Source of the DNA: Rhodobacterales bacterium HKCCE2091
GTDB lineage: Bacteria; Pseudomonadota; Alphaproteobacteria; Rhodobacterales; Rhodobacteraceae
Direction: 5' to 3'
Assembly (NCBI GenBank): GCA_015689685.1
Contig: WVSL01000004.1
Location: 308,814-372,813, forward strand
DNA length: 64,000 bases
Shown one piece after another: positions 44,155-54,340 of this stretch. How positions within the stretch are numbered: the stretch's first letter is position 1; every line of letters starts with the position of its first letter. A program made the translations under genes and the position numbers. The notes beneath the pieces were generated by a model, which ran no database searches, had not been told where the DNA came from, and saw only the letters and a program-made list of their open reading frames with translations.

Positions 44155-44660
44155 TGCGCGCGCTTGGTCTCATCTTCATCCTGTGGCCCCTCGCCGCCGC
44201 CGCGCAGGATGTCCCGTTCGATCCCGCGCCGACCGAGACCTGCATCGGCGAGGCGACGGCGGGCGGGCTCGACCCCGCGGTCTGCGTCGGGCGGTCCGCC
44301 AATGCCTGCCAGCGGCAGCAGGGGGGCGACACCACCATCGGCATCGTCGGGTGTCTCGGCGGCGAGCGCGACTTCTGGCAGGGCCGTCTCGACATCGCCT
44401 ACGACGCGCTCCTGTCCCGACGGCGCGACTTCGACGCCAGCATCGCGGGCGACGCCTCGTCTGCCGGGCGCTACCCGTCGACGGCGGCAGCGCTCGCGGA
44501 GCAGCAGGCGCTGTGGGAAGCGTGGCGCGATGCGCTCTGCCGGTCGGAATGGGCGCCCTATGCCGATGGCACGATCCGGGGTCCGATCAACGCGAATTGC
44601 CAGATGCGCGAAACCGCCGCGCAGGCGCTGCGGCTGCAACGCTACCTGGAGGAGATGTGA
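44154..44660 (+). CDS. Secreted LprI/DUF1311-like protein, copy 1
   Basis: This 168-residue protein has a signal peptide (1-17, ending AAAAQ-D). The mature domain has six cysteines and the DUF1311 pattern (ACQRQQGGDTTIGIVGCLGG, then WQGRLDIAYDALLSRR and WEAWRDALCR). LprI-type proteins include periplasmic lysozyme inhibitors. It is followed by a diverged paralogue with 1-bp overlaps between stop and start codons. Confidence 0.75.
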   Translation: MRALGLIFILWPLAAAAQDVPFDPAPTETCIGEATAGGLDPAVCVGRSANACQRQQGGDTTIGIVGCLGGERDFWQGRLDIAYDALLSRRRDFDASIAGDASSAGRYPSTAAALAEQQALWEAWRDALCRSEWAPYADGTIRGPINANCQMRETAAQALRLQRYLEEM

Positions 44661-45157
44661 TGAAGGCCGCCGCGTTCGTCCTTGCCATCCTCGCCGCCGC
44701 CCCCGCTCTGGCGCAGGACCTCGCGTTCAGTGAAGCCGCGACCGAGGCGTGCCTGGCGGATGGGGCGGAGCCGAGGGAAAGCTGCCCGGGCCGCTCCGCC
44801 GGGGCCTGTATCGAGGACACCGAAGGCGGGTATTCCACCGTCAGCATGGGTGCCTGCATCTGGGCGGAGTACCAATACTGGGACGACCGCCTGAACGCCT
44901 CCTACCAGGAACTCGTCGCGCGCAGCGAGGACGCCGACGCGGAGAACGCGGCCAGCGGCCTGGCCATCGCCTCGCAGGAACAGGCGCTGAGAGAGATGCA
45001 GCGCGCGTGGATCGTGTTCCGCGACACCGCCTGCGACTTCGAGCGCAGTCTCTGGGGCGGCGGCACCGGGGCCGGACCCGCGGGGGCGGATTGCCTGATG
45101 CAGGAGACCGCGCGGCAGGTGTTCCGGCTGGACGACGCGCTGGGGCGTGGCCGGTGA
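44660..45157 (+). CDS. Secreted LprI/DUF1311-like protein, copy 2
   Basis: This 165-residue protein has a signal peptide (1-18, APALAQ-D) and the same cysteine-rich layout as the gene before it: ACLADG, CPGRSAGACIED, WDDRLNASYQELVARS, MQRAWIVFRDTACDFE and CLMQETARQ. The two are tandem duplicates that have diverged widely. The function is not known beyond the family's link to lysozyme inhibition. Confidence 0.75.
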   Translation: MKAAAFVLAILAAAPALAQDLAFSEAATEACLADGAEPRESCPGRSAGACIEDTEGGYSTVSMGACIWAEYQYWDDRLNASYQELVARSEDADAENAASGLAIASQEQALREMQRAWIVFRDTACDFERSLWGGGTGAGPAGADCLMQETARQVFRLDDALGRGR

Positions 45158-45741
45158 GGGCCGGGCTCGCGATACTGGCCGCAGTCGCGACGGCGGGCGC
45201 GGGCGCGGCCTCGGCGCAGGTCGAGGATCACGCGACCTGCATGGCCCGCGCCATCGCGCTGTTCGAAGACGAGGCGACGCGGATCGAACCGCCGCTGGCG
45301 CGCACCGACCTCGCCGCGCTCCGGCCCGACCGGGTGGAGACCTGCGGCCTCGGCGCGATCGTGCTGTGCGACCTGTCGGACGACCGTGTCCCGTGCCAGC
45401 GGGCGCTGGCAGGGGAACAGGCGGCGCTGACCGAGGCCGTGCTCGCCGCCGCGCCGCCGCCCGAGGACCTGGCGGGCCGCGACGGGCACTGGTCGGACGG
45501 GCTCTATCCCGTGCTCTGGGCGCTCGGCCACGGGTCGAGCGCGGGGCCGGATTGCGAGGGTTCGACCGAGATGATGGCCGCGTGGTGCGACACGCGGGAG
45601 GAGAGCCGCAGGCTCGCCGGGGCGGTGACGCTGTGGCAGCTCGCGCGGCTTCTTGGCGGGGCGGAACCGGCGCTGGAGGCCGGCTGGATCGGTCCGCCGC
45701 CACCGCCGCGGCCGGAACCGCGGCCCGCGGCGACGGAATGA
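45154..45741 (+). CDS. Secreted cysteine-containing hypothetical protein
   Basis: This 195-residue protein has a signal peptide (about 1-21, AASAQ-V), at least six cysteines in the mature part ([42 protein letters not shown]) and a proline-rich C-terminus ([11 protein letters not shown]). It may be a distant relative of the two LprI-like proteins upstream. The GTG start overlaps the previous stop. Confidence 0.6.
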   Translation: MRAGLAILAAVATAGAGAASAQVEDHATCMARAIALFEDEATRIEPPLARTDLAALRPDRVETCGLGAIVLCDLSDDRVPCQRALAGEQAALTEAVLAAAPPPEDLAGRDGHWSDGLYPVLWALGHGSSAGPDCEGSTEMMAAWCDTREESRRLAGAVTLWQLARLLGGAEPALEAGWIGPPPPPRPEPRPAATE

Positions 45742-45757
45742 GGGAAGGACGGGGACG

Positions 45758-47368
45758 ATGAGACTGAGATCGAATTTCCTGGCCGCGTCGGAGGAGGCGA
45801 AGGCGAACCGCGCCGCCCACCTGGCATCGCTGGCCGAGATCGCGGAGGCCGCAGAGGCCGCCGCGGCGGGTGGCGGGGCGCGCGCGCGGGAACGGCACGT
45901 CTCGCGCGGCAAGATGCCGCCGCGGGAACGGGTGGCGAACCTCCTCGATCCCGGGTCGCCATTCCTCGAGGTTGGCGCGACGGCGGGGCACGGCATGTAC
46001 GACGGCGCCGCCCCCTGCGGCGGCGTCATCGCGGGCGTGGGCCGGGTCGAGGGCCGCGAGGTCATGGTCGTCTGCAACGACGCGACGGTGAAGGGCGGGA
46101 CCTATTACCCGGTCACGGTGAAGAAGCACCTGCGCGCGCAGGAGATCGCGGAAGAGTGTGGACTTCCCTGTGTATATCTCGTGGACAGCGGCGGGGCGAA
46201 CCTGCCGAACCAGGACGAGGTCTTTCCCGACCGCGACCATTTCGGGCGCATCTTCTACAACCAGGCGCAGATGAGCGCGAGGGGCATCGCGCAGATCGCG
46301 GTGGTGATGGGAAGCTGCACGGCGGGCGGGGCCTACGTGCCGGCGATGTCGGACGTCACGATCATCGTGAAGGAGCAGGGGACGATCTTCCTTGCCGGGC
46401 CGCCGCTGGTGAAGGCAGCGACCGGGGAGGTGGTGAGTGCCGAGGATCTCGGTGGCGGCGACGTGCACACGCGGCTGTCGGGCGTCGCGGACTACCTGGC
46501 CGAGGACGACGGCCACGCGCTCGCGCTGGCGCGGCGCGCCGTGCGGTCGCTGGCGGAGGGCGGCGGGGGCGGCGGGCCACGTCCCGTTCTCGGGGGCCGT
46601 GCGCCGGCCTACGACCCCGACGAGATCCTGGGCGTGGTGCCCGCGAGCCTGTCGACGCCCTACGACATCCGCGAGGTGATCGCCCGGATCGTGGACGACA
46701 GCTGGTTCGACGAGTTCAAGCCGCGCTTCGGCGAGACCATCGTGACCGGTTTCGGCGAGGTCATGGGCCTGCCCGTCGGGATCGTTGCGAACAACGGGGT
46801 GCTGTTTTCCGAGAGCGCGCAGAAGGCCGCGCATTTCGTGGAACTGTGCAGCCAGCGGAAGACCCCGCTCGTGTTCCTGCAGAACATCACCGGCTTCATG
46901 GTCGGGCGGAAATACGAGAACGAGGGCATCGCGCGGCACGGCGCGAAGATGGTTACGGCGGTGGCGACGACCGCGGTGCCGAAGGTGACGATGCTGGTCG
47001 GGGGCTCGTTCGGTGCGGGGAACTACGGCATGGCGGGGCGGGCCTATTCCCCGCGGTTCCTCTGGACCTGGCCCAATTCACGGATCAGCGTGATGGGGGG
47101 CGCGCAGGCCGCCGGCGTCCTCGCGACCGTGAAGCGCGACGCGATGGAGCGGGCGGGCGAGGACTGGAGCGCGGAGGCGGAGGCCGAGTTCAAGCGCCCG
47201 ACGATCGAGATGTTCGAGCGCCAGTCGCACCCGCTATATGCCTCCGCGCGGCTCTGGGACGACGGCGTGGTGGACCCGCGGAAATCGCGCGAGGTGCTGG
47301 GACTGTCGCTGTCGGCGGCGCTGAACGCGCCGGTGGGCGAGACCCGGTTCGGTGTCTTCAGGATGTGA
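45758..47368 (+). CDS. mccB: Methylcrotonyl-CoA carboxylase, carboxyltransferase (beta) subunit
   Basis: This 536-residue carboxyltransferase moves CO2 from biotin to 3-methylcrotonyl-CoA, step two after isovaleryl-CoA dehydrogenase. Crotonase-like halves show [20 protein letters not shown] and [16 protein letters not shown] in the N-half. The C-half shows [20 protein letters not shown] and [16 protein letters not shown]. The length is typical. Its partner mccA is 1 kb downstream, separated by two small genes. Confidence 0.95.
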   Translation: MRLRSNFLAASEEAKANRAAHLASLAEIAEAAEAAAAGGGARARERHVSRGKMPPRERVANLLDPGSPFLEVGATAGHGMYDGAAPCGGVIAGVGRVEGREVMVVCNDATVKGGTYYPVTVKKHLRAQEIAEECGLPCVYLVDSGGANLPNQDEVFPDRDHFGRIFYNQAQMSARGIAQIAVVMGSCTAGGAYVPAMSDVTIIVKEQGTIFLAGPPLVKAATGEVVSAEDLGGGDVHTRLSGVADYLAEDDGHALALARRAVRSLAEGGGGGGPRPVLGGRAPAYDPDEILGVVPASLSTPYDIREVIARIVDDSWFDEFKPRFGETIVTGFGEVMGLPVGIVANNGVLFSESAQKAAHFVELCSQRKTPLVFLQNITGFMVGRKYENEGIARHGAKMVTAVATTAVPKVTMLVGGSFGAGNYGMAGRAYSPRFLWTWPNSRISVMGGAQAAGVLATVKRDAMERAGEDWSAEAEAEFKRPTIEMFERQSHPLYASARLWDDGVVDPRKSREVLGLSLSAALNAPVGETRFGVFRM

Positions 47369-47372
47369 ACGC

Positions 47373-47407
47373 GGGAGCGAGGGGGCCGTCTGCCCCCTCG
47401 CGCTCCC
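47373..47407 (+). terminator. Strong intra-operon hairpin after mccB
   Basis: GGGAGCG (47373-47379) pairs with CGCTCCC (47401-47407), and A-GGGGG (47380-47385) pairs with CCCCC-T (47393-47398). There is a 2-nt bulge and a 7-nt loop, and CCGAGGAATACTTGGAGGAT follows. I recall hairpins ending in CCCCCGAGGAWWTTTGG followed by ATGAAG between genes in many Rhodobacterales. There is no U-tract, so it may act as an mRNA stability element or partial terminator. Confidence 0.55.
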
Positions 47408-47436
47408 CCGAGGAATACTTGGAGGATGAAGAAGAC

Positions 47437-47853
47437 ATGCCCGTTCCGCTTTCTGACGCTCTGACGCGCTACCCCGGCGCGGTGACCTTCACCTTCGGCG
47501 ACAGCCGGGAGCTGTGCGACCGGCTACTCGGGCTGGTGCGCGCGGGTGCGAAGCGGGCGACCTGCGGCCGGGCGGCGGATTTCGGAGAGGGCGGGGAGCC
47601 CTTGCCGATGGTCGGGCGGCGGGACATCTCGCTCGATTTCGACGGCAACGCGGCGCTGGTGATCGAGACGCGGGAGGTGACCTATCGGCGGTTCCGCGAC
47701 ATGGACGCCGATTTCGCGCTGGCCGAAGGCGAGGACGAGACGCTGGAGGGCTGGCGCGAGAGCCACCGGGCGTATTTCGAGCGGAACGGCGGCTGGTCGG
47801 ACGACATGATGCTGGTCTGCGAGCGGTTCGAGCTGGTGGAGAATTTCGGGTGA
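47437..47853 (+). CDS. ASCH-domain protein
   Basis: This is a 138-residue protein with the ASCH (PUA-like) fold of the YhfF/DUF984 type: FTFGDSRELCDRLLGLVRAG, AKRATCG, then VIETREVTYRRFRDMDADFA and WRESHRAYF. ASCH proteins are thought to bind RNA, and some act as amidohydrolases on modified nucleosides. It sits between mccB and mccA, with no evident link to leucine breakdown. Confidence 0.75.
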   Translation: MPVPLSDALTRYPGAVTFTFGDSRELCDRLLGLVRAGAKRATCGRAADFGEGGEPLPMVGRRDISLDFDGNAALVIETREVTYRRFRDMDADFALAEGEDETLEGWRESHRAYFERNGGWSDDMMLVCERFELVENFG

Positions 47854-47884
47854 TGACGGGCGCGCGGACGCGGGGGCCGGGGCG

Positions 47885-48370
47885 ATGTGCCTGATGGTCT
47901 ATCTCGGCTCTCTTGCGCCGGTTGCCGGGTTCGACCGGGTGGAGGTCGGCGGCGTCGGTCTCGACCCGGAGGTTCCGGTGCGGCCCGCGGCGCTGGCCGG
48001 GCTGCCCCATGTCGCACGGGTCGCGGACCGGGTGCCGGGCGGCTGGAACTGTTCCTGCGTCTTCCTGGACCGGGCGCTGCCGTGGGAGGACCCGGACGCG
48101 GCCGACGACGCCGACGCGCCCGCGCGACGTGCGGCCTATGCCACGCTCGCACGGATCGCGGAAGCGGCCGGGGCGGGCGCGGCGCTGTTTTCCTGCTGGT
48201 CCGGGGACGAGGCGCGGCCGCCGGCGATAGAACGCGCGCTTGCGCCCGGGGACCTGCGCGCCGACCGCTACATCTTCGACGACATCCATGACGGCGGGTC
48301 CGGGGCGACCCCGCCGGTGCTGGTCCGCCTGACGGGCGGGAAGGGGGAGACATGTTCCGCAAGATCCTGA
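47885..48370 (+). CDS. Hypothetical protein overlapping mccA
   Basis: This 161-residue soluble protein begins MCLMVYLGSLAPVAGF and contains PGGWNCSCVFL and AALFSCWSGDEARPP. I know no family. Its last 19 bp overlap the start of mccA in another frame, so the two are coupled. The frame has the same GC-rich third positions as its neighbours, which supports it being coding. Confidence 0.6.
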   Translation: MCLMVYLGSLAPVAGFDRVEVGGVGLDPEVPVRPAALAGLPHVARVADRVPGGWNCSCVFLDRALPWEDPDAADDADAPARRAAYATLARIAEAAGAGAALFSCWSGDEARPPAIERALAPGDLRADRYIFDDIHDGGSGATPPVLVRLTGGKGETCSARS

Positions 48371-50286
48371 TCGCCAACCGCGGCGAGATCGCCGTCCGGG
48401 TGATCCGTACTGCCCGCAGGATGGGGGTGGCGACGGTCGCGATCCATTCCGACGCCGACGCGGCCGCGATGCATGTCGCGATGGCCGACGAGGCGGTGCA
48501 TGTCGGCGGGTCGAAGCCGTCGGAGAGCTACCTGCGCGGCGACGCGGTGATCGCGGCGGCGAAGGCGACGGGGGCGGAGGCGATCCACCCCGGCTACGGT
48601 TTCCTGTCAGAGAACCCCGATTTCGTCGACGCGGTGGAGGCGGCGGGGCTGGTCTTCATCGGCCCGTCGGCGAAGGCGATCCGGGCGATGGGCCTGAAGG
48701 ATGCGGCGAAGGCGCTGATGGCCGAGGCCGGCGTGCCGGTGGTGCCGGGCTATCACGGCGACGACCAGGAGCCCGGTCGGCTGGAAGTCGAGGCCGCGGA
48801 GGTCGGCTACCCCGTGCTCATCAAGGCCGTGGCAGGCGGCGGCGGCAAGGGGATGCGCCGCGTGGACGCGCCCGCGGATTTCGTGAACGCGCTGGAATCG
48901 GCGCGGGCGGAGGCGCTTGGCGCATTCGGGAACGACGACGTTCTCATCGAGAAATACGTCGAGAAGCCGCGGCATATCGAGGTGCAGGTCTTCGGCGACG
49001 GGACCCGCGCCGTCCACCTGTTCGAACGCGACTGCTCGTTGCAGCGACGGCACCAGAAGGTGATCGAGGAAGCCCCGGCCCCCGGCAAGACGCCCGAAAT
49101 GCGCGAGGCGATGGGCGCTGCGGCGGTGCGGGCCGCTGAGGCGATCGGTTATTCGGGCGCCGGGACGGTGGAATTCATCGTGGACGCGTCGGACGGGCTC
49201 CGCCCCGACCGGTTCTGGTTCATGGAGATGAACACGCGGTTGCAGGTGGAACACCCGGTGACCGAGGCGATCACCGGCGTCGACCTCGTGGAATGGCAGC
49301 TTCGCGTCGCGGCGGGGGAGCCGTTGCCTGCGCGGCAGGAGGACCTGTCGATCGGGGGGCATGCCTTCGAGGCAAGGCTTTACGCGGAGGACGTGCCGAA
49401 GGGCTTCCTGCCCGCGACCGGCACGCTGGCGCACCTTCGCTTTCCCGATGGCGCGCGGGCCGATACCGGCGTGCGGCAGGGCGACAGGATCAGCCCGTTC
49501 TACGACCCGATGATCGCGAAGATCATCGTGCACGGCCCGACGCGGGACATAGCGCTCGGGCAGTTGTCGCAGGCGCTGGAGGGCACGCAGGTCGCGGGGT
49601 CCGTCACCAACCTCGCCTTCCTCGGCGCGCTCACGCGGCACGCGGGATTCGCGGCGGGGGACGTGGATACCGGGTTGATCGACCGGGATCTCGACACGCT
49701 GGCGGCGGAACCGGCGGCGGGGACCGCAACGGTGGCGCTGGCCGCGCTCGGGGTGCTCGGTCTCGAGGCCGGCGGGCCGGTGCAGGGGTTTCACCTGTGG
49801 TCGCCGCTGAAACGCACCGCGCGGATGACGCACCGGGGCGAGGCGCTGGAGGCAAGGGTCGAGGTACTGGGCCCCGGACGCTATCGCGTCGAGGCGGGCG
49901 GCGCGGTCCACGAGATCGAACGCGGCGCGGGCTGGCGCATCGACGGGGAAGCGGTGGCGGCGGACGTGGTGAGCCATGCCGCCGGTGTCTCGGTCTTCGG
50001 GCGCGACACGCAGCATTTCGAGCCGGTGGACGCGCTCGCGGTCGCCGCCGCCGATGCCGGCGGGCACGGCCGGATCGAGGCGCCGATGCCGGGGCTGGTG
50101 AAGTCGGTCTTCGTGAAGGCGGGCGACGCGGTGAAATCCGGCGACCGGCTGGCGATCCTGGAGGCGATGAAGATGGAGCACACGCTGCGCGCGGGGCGCG
50201 ACGGGGTGGTGGCCGAGGTCCTGGCAGAGGCCGGGTCGCAGGTCGAGGCCGGGGCGGCCCTGATCGCGCTGGCGGAGGACGAGTAG
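48352..50286 (+). CDS. mccA: Methylcrotonyl-CoA carboxylase, biotin carboxylase/BCCP (alpha) subunit
   Basis: This is a 644-residue protein. A biotin carboxylase (1-450; ILIANRGEIAVRVIRTARRM, GGGGKGMRR, EMNTRLQVEHPVTE) is followed by a linker and a biotinyl domain. The domain has AMKMEH, with Lys607 as the biotin site. It carboxylates biotin with ATP and bicarbonate and works with mccB on 3-methylcrotonyl-CoA. The length fits the alpha subunit. Confidence 0.95.
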   Translation: MFRKILIANRGEIAVRVIRTARRMGVATVAIHSDADAAAMHVAMADEAVHVGGSKPSESYLRGDAVIAAAKATGAEAIHPGYGFLSENPDFVDAVEAAGLVFIGPSAKAIRAMGLKDAAKALMAEAGVPVVPGYHGDDQEPGRLEVEAAEVGYPVLIKAVAGGGGKGMRRVDAPADFVNALESARAEALGAFGNDDVLIEKYVEKPRHIEVQVFGDGTRAVHLFERDCSLQRRHQKVIEEAPAPGKTPEMREAMGAAAVRAAEAIGYSGAGTVEFIVDASDGLRPDRFWFMEMNTRLQVEHPVTEAITGVDLVEWQLRVAAGEPLPARQEDLSIGGHAFEARLYAEDVPKGFLPATGTLAHLRFPDGARADTGVRQGDRISPFYDPMIAKIIVHGPTRDIALGQLSQALEGTQVAGSVTNLAFLGALTRHAGFAAGDVDTGLIDRDLDTLAAEPAAGTATVALAALGVLGLEAGGPVQGFHLWSPLKRTARMTHRGEALEARVEVLGPGRYRVEAGGAVHEIERGAGWRIDGEAVAADVVSHAAGVSVFGRDTQHFEPVDALAVAAADAGGHGRIEAPMPGLVKSVFVKAGDAVKSGDRLAILEAMKMEHTLRAGRDGVVAEVLAEAGSQVEAGAALIALAEDE

Positions 50287-50288
50287 CG

Positions 50289-50935
50289 GTGTCCGAGATC
50301 CGGCTGCACCACGTCCCCGAGACCCGATCCATGCGTGTGCTCTGGCTGCTGCACGAACTGGGCGTGCCGTTCGAGGTGACGGAATGGCCGTTCGACAAGA
50401 CCCTGCGGTCGGCGCAATACCTCGCGCTCAACCCCGCCGGGCGGGTTCCGGCGCTGGAGCTCGACGGGAGCCGACATTTCGAGAGCGGCGCGCTGATCGA
50501 GATCCTGTGCGAACGGTTTCCCGAGGCCGGACTGGGAAGGATGCCCGGCGACCCGGAGCGCGCCGAATGGCTGACCTGGGTCCACTTCGCGGAAACCATC
50601 AGCCAGCACAGCGCGGCGCTGACCCAGCAGCACGTCGCGCTGCGCGAGGATCACATGCGCTCGCCCGTCGTGATGAAGCTGGAGGCGCTGAGGATCGGCA
50701 AGTGCTTCGACGCGCTGGAAGGGCGGCTCGACGGGCGGGACTACCTGCTCGATGGCGGTTTCTCCGCGGCCGACGTGGCGGTGGGGCAGGCGGTCTACAT
50801 GGCGCGTCACTTCGCCCGGCTCGATGCCCATCCGGACGTCGCCGGGTGGTACGACCGGCTGGCGGTGCGGCCGGGTTTCGTGGCGAGCCTGCCGCGGCCC
50901 GAGAACAGGCTTTTTTCGAGGGAGTTCTTCGAACC

Positions 50936-50948
<13 letters not shown>
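50289..50948 (+). CDS. Glutathione S-transferase
   Basis: This is a 219-residue GST. The thioredoxin-like N-domain (IRLHHVPETRSMRVLWLLHE, NPAGRVPALELDG, FESGALIEIL) is followed by an all-helical C-domain (FSAADVAVGQAVYMARHF). The Ser-Met-Arg site resembles proteobacterial GSTs. It might detoxify reactive enoyl-CoA or methylglutaconyl intermediates of this pathway, but that is inference. The GTG start lies 3 bp after mccA, and its end overlaps the mvaB start by 13 bp. Confidence 0.85.
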
Positions 50949-51795
<847 letters not shown>

Positions 51796-51796
<1 letters not shown>

Positions 51797-52575
51797 TGCA
51801 GACGATACGGATCGAGACCGACGCGCGCGGGGTCGCGGACCTCTGGCTCGCGCGGCCGGAAAAGCACAACGCGATGGACGGGGCGATGATCGCCGAACTG
51901 ACCGAGGCCGCGGGCATCCTCGGCGCCGATCCGGCGGTGCGGGCGGTGGTCCTGCGCGGTGAGGGCCGGAGCTTCTGCGCCGGTGGCGACCTGACCTGGA
52001 TGCAGGCGCAGATGGAAGCCGACCGGGCGCAGCGGATGGTCGAGGCGCGGAAGCTCGCGGACATGCTCGGCGCGCTCGACCGGATGCCGAAGCCTCTGGT
52101 CGCGGCGGTGACCGGAAACGTGTTCGGCGGCGGCCTGGGGCTGGTGTCCGTCTGCGATACCGTCGTCGCCGCGGACCATGTCCGCTTCGCGCTGACCGAA
52201 ACCCGGCTCGGGCTGATCCCCGCGGCGATCGGGCCCTACGTCGTGTCCCGGCTCGGCGGGCCGCGGGCGCGGCGGGTCTTCATGTCGAGCCGGGCGTTCG
52301 GCGCGAAGGAGGCCGTCGCGCTCGGGCTGGTTGCGCGCGCGGTGCCCGCGGACGACCTCGAAGGCGCGGTGGCGACGGAGGTCGATCCGTACCTGTCCTG
52401 CGCGCCCGGCGCGGTCGCGACGGCGAAGGCGCTCGTCGCCAGCCTGTCCGGCGCGGTCACGCCCGCGATGGTCGATATCTCCGTGGACGCACTGGCCGAC
52501 CGGTGGGAAACCGAGGAGGCGCGGACCGGGGTCGCGTGCTTCTTCGACAAGACCCCGCCGCCCTGGGCCGGTTGA
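51796..52575 (+). CDS. Enoyl-CoA hydratase/isomerase, probable methylglutaconyl-CoA hydratase
   Basis: This is a 259-residue crotonase. The oxyanion-hole sequences are RSFCAGGDLTWM near 58 and GNVFGGGLGLVSVCD near 108. In this operon the missing step is hydration of 3-methylglutaconyl-CoA to HMG-CoA, and this gene sits right after mvaB with an ATGA overlap, so that activity (LiuC type) is the best inference. AAGGAAG precedes the ATG. Confidence 0.88.
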
Positions 52576-52655
52576 GGTTTGGCCGCTGGCGCTCGCCATG
52601 CTAGCCTTGCCGAACGCGACCGGCCGGGAGGGGCCGGGCGCGAAGGGAGGACAGC

Positions 52656-54224
52656 ATGGCGATATTCGAACCTCGGGTCCGCGAGTTCCCGATCCGTGAC
52701 CTATCCGTCACCGAGCTTCTGTTCGAGGGGCTGGACAGGGATCCCTCGGCGACCGTCCTGATCGACGGGGCGACCGGCGCCGAAACCACGGCGGCGGAGC
52801 TGCGGTCGCGCATTGAGCGGCTCGCGGGCGGGCTGACGGCGGAGGGGCTCGCGCCCGGGCGGGTGGTCGGGATCCTCGCGCCGAACGTGCCGGATTACGT
52901 CACCGTGTTCCATGCCGTCGCCTATGCCGGCGGCACCGTCACGACGATCAACCCGACCTATACGGTGCCCGAGATCGCCTACCAGCTCGAGGATGCGGGG
53001 GCCGACATCCTCGTGACCGTGCCGGCGCTTCTGCCGCTGGCGCGGGAGGCGGTTGCCGCGACCGGGACCAGCACGCTGCTGGTGATCGGCGAGGCCGAGG
53101 GCGTGCCCTCGATCGAGGATTTCATGGGTGAGCCCTTGGCGGCGCAAGTGCCGGTGGACCTCGACGACTTCACGGTCGTCCTGCCCTATTCCTCTGGCAC
53201 CACGGGCAAGCCGAAGGGCGTGATGCTGACCCACCGTAACCTGGTCGCCAACATCGAGCAGATCCGGCCGGTGCAGGCGCTGAAACCCGGCGATTGCAGC
53301 ATCGCCTTCCTTCCGTTCTTCCACATCTACGGCCTCCTCGTGCTGATGAACCTGTTCCCCTGCGAGGGCTGCCGGATCGTGACGATGCCGCGCTTCGACC
53401 TCGAACAGTTCCTCACGCTGGCGCAGGATCACCGGGCGACGCATCTCTACATCGTGCCGCCGGTCGCGCTGGCACTGGCCAAGCACCCGATGGTCGACCG
53501 GTTCGACCTGTCCTCGCTCGTGAACGTCATGTCCGCGGCCGCGCCGCTCGGGGCGGACCTCGAGGCCGCGGTGGAGGCCCGGCTCGGCGCGCGCGCCTGC
53601 CAGGGTTACGGCATGACGGAACTGAGCCCGGTCAGCCATTGCACCGGCCCCGACGGCGCGCGGCACGGTGCGTCGGGCAGGGCGGTGCCGGGCACGTTCT
53701 GCCGCATCGTCGACCCCGACAGCGGCAGGGACCTTCCGGCGGGGTCCGAGGGCGAGTTGTGGGTTCGCGGCCCGCAGGTGATGAAGGGGTACCTCAACAA
53801 CCCCGACGCGACCGCGGCCTGCGTCTCGGAGGACGGCTGGCTTCGCACCGGCGATCTCGCGGTGATCGACGAGGACGGGTTCCTGTTCATCCGCGACCGG
53901 CTGAAGGAACTGATCAAGTACAAGGGCTTCCAGGTCGCCCCGGCCGAGGTCGAGGCGGCGCTGAACGGCCATCCCTCGGTCGCGGACGCCGCGGTCATCG
54001 GCCAGCCCGACGACGAGGCGGGCGAGGTGCCGGTGGCCTTCGTCGTGGCCGCACCCGGGGCGGAGATCGACGAGACCGCCCTGCGCGCCCATGTCGATAC
54101 CTGCCTCGCCCACTACAAGCAGCCGGTGGACTACCACGTCGTCGAGGCGATCCCGAAATCGGCCTCGGGCAAGATCCTGCGGCGGCTGCTGCGCGACGAA
54201 CTGGCGGCGGTTCCGGCGGAGTAG
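52656..54224 (+). CDS. 4-coumarate-CoA ligase-like acyl-CoA synthetase
   Basis: This is a 522-residue adenylate-forming enzyme. The P-loop is YSSGTTGKPKGVMLTHRNL (about 178-196), then GYGMTELSPVSH near 319, GELWVRGPQVMKGYLNNPDA, and the hinge and C-domain with RLKELIKYKGFQVAPAEVE and SASGKILRRLL. It is of the 4-coumarate:CoA ligase type, though substrates may be fatty or aromatic acids. GGGAGGACAGC precedes the ATG. An 80-bp gap from the leucine operon leaves room for its own promoter. Confidence 0.88.
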   Translation: MAIFEPRVREFPIRDLSVTELLFEGLDRDPSATVLIDGATGAETTAAELRSRIERLAGGLTAEGLAPGRVVGILAPNVPDYVTVFHAVAYAGGTVTTINPTYTVPEIAYQLEDAGADILVTVPALLPLAREAVAATGTSTLLVIGEAEGVPSIEDFMGEPLAAQVPVDLDDFTVVLPYSSGTTGKPKGVMLTHRNLVANIEQIRPVQALKPGDCSIAFLPFFHIYGLLVLMNLFPCEGCRIVTMPRFDLEQFLTLAQDHRATHLYIVPPVALALAKHPMVDRFDLSSLVNVMSAAAPLGADLEAAVEARLGARACQGYGMTELSPVSHCTGPDGARHGASGRAVPGTFCRIVDPDSGRDLPAGSEGELWVRGPQVMKGYLNNPDATAACVSEDGWLRTGDLAVIDEDGFLFIRDRLKELIKYKGFQVAPAEVEAALNGHPSVADAAVIGQPDDEAGEVPVAFVVAAPGAEIDETALRAHVDTCLAHYKQPVDYHVVEAIPKSASGKILRRLLRDELAAVPAE

Positions 54225-54340
54225 GCGGGCGCGGACAATTCGCCGCGAATTGGCGCTTCCTTTCGGCGTGGCGAAACCCTTCGGAAAGCCGGGCGTGTCA
54301 CTGACGGGCCGACCGAAGACTTCGCGCCGAGATACCCCGC

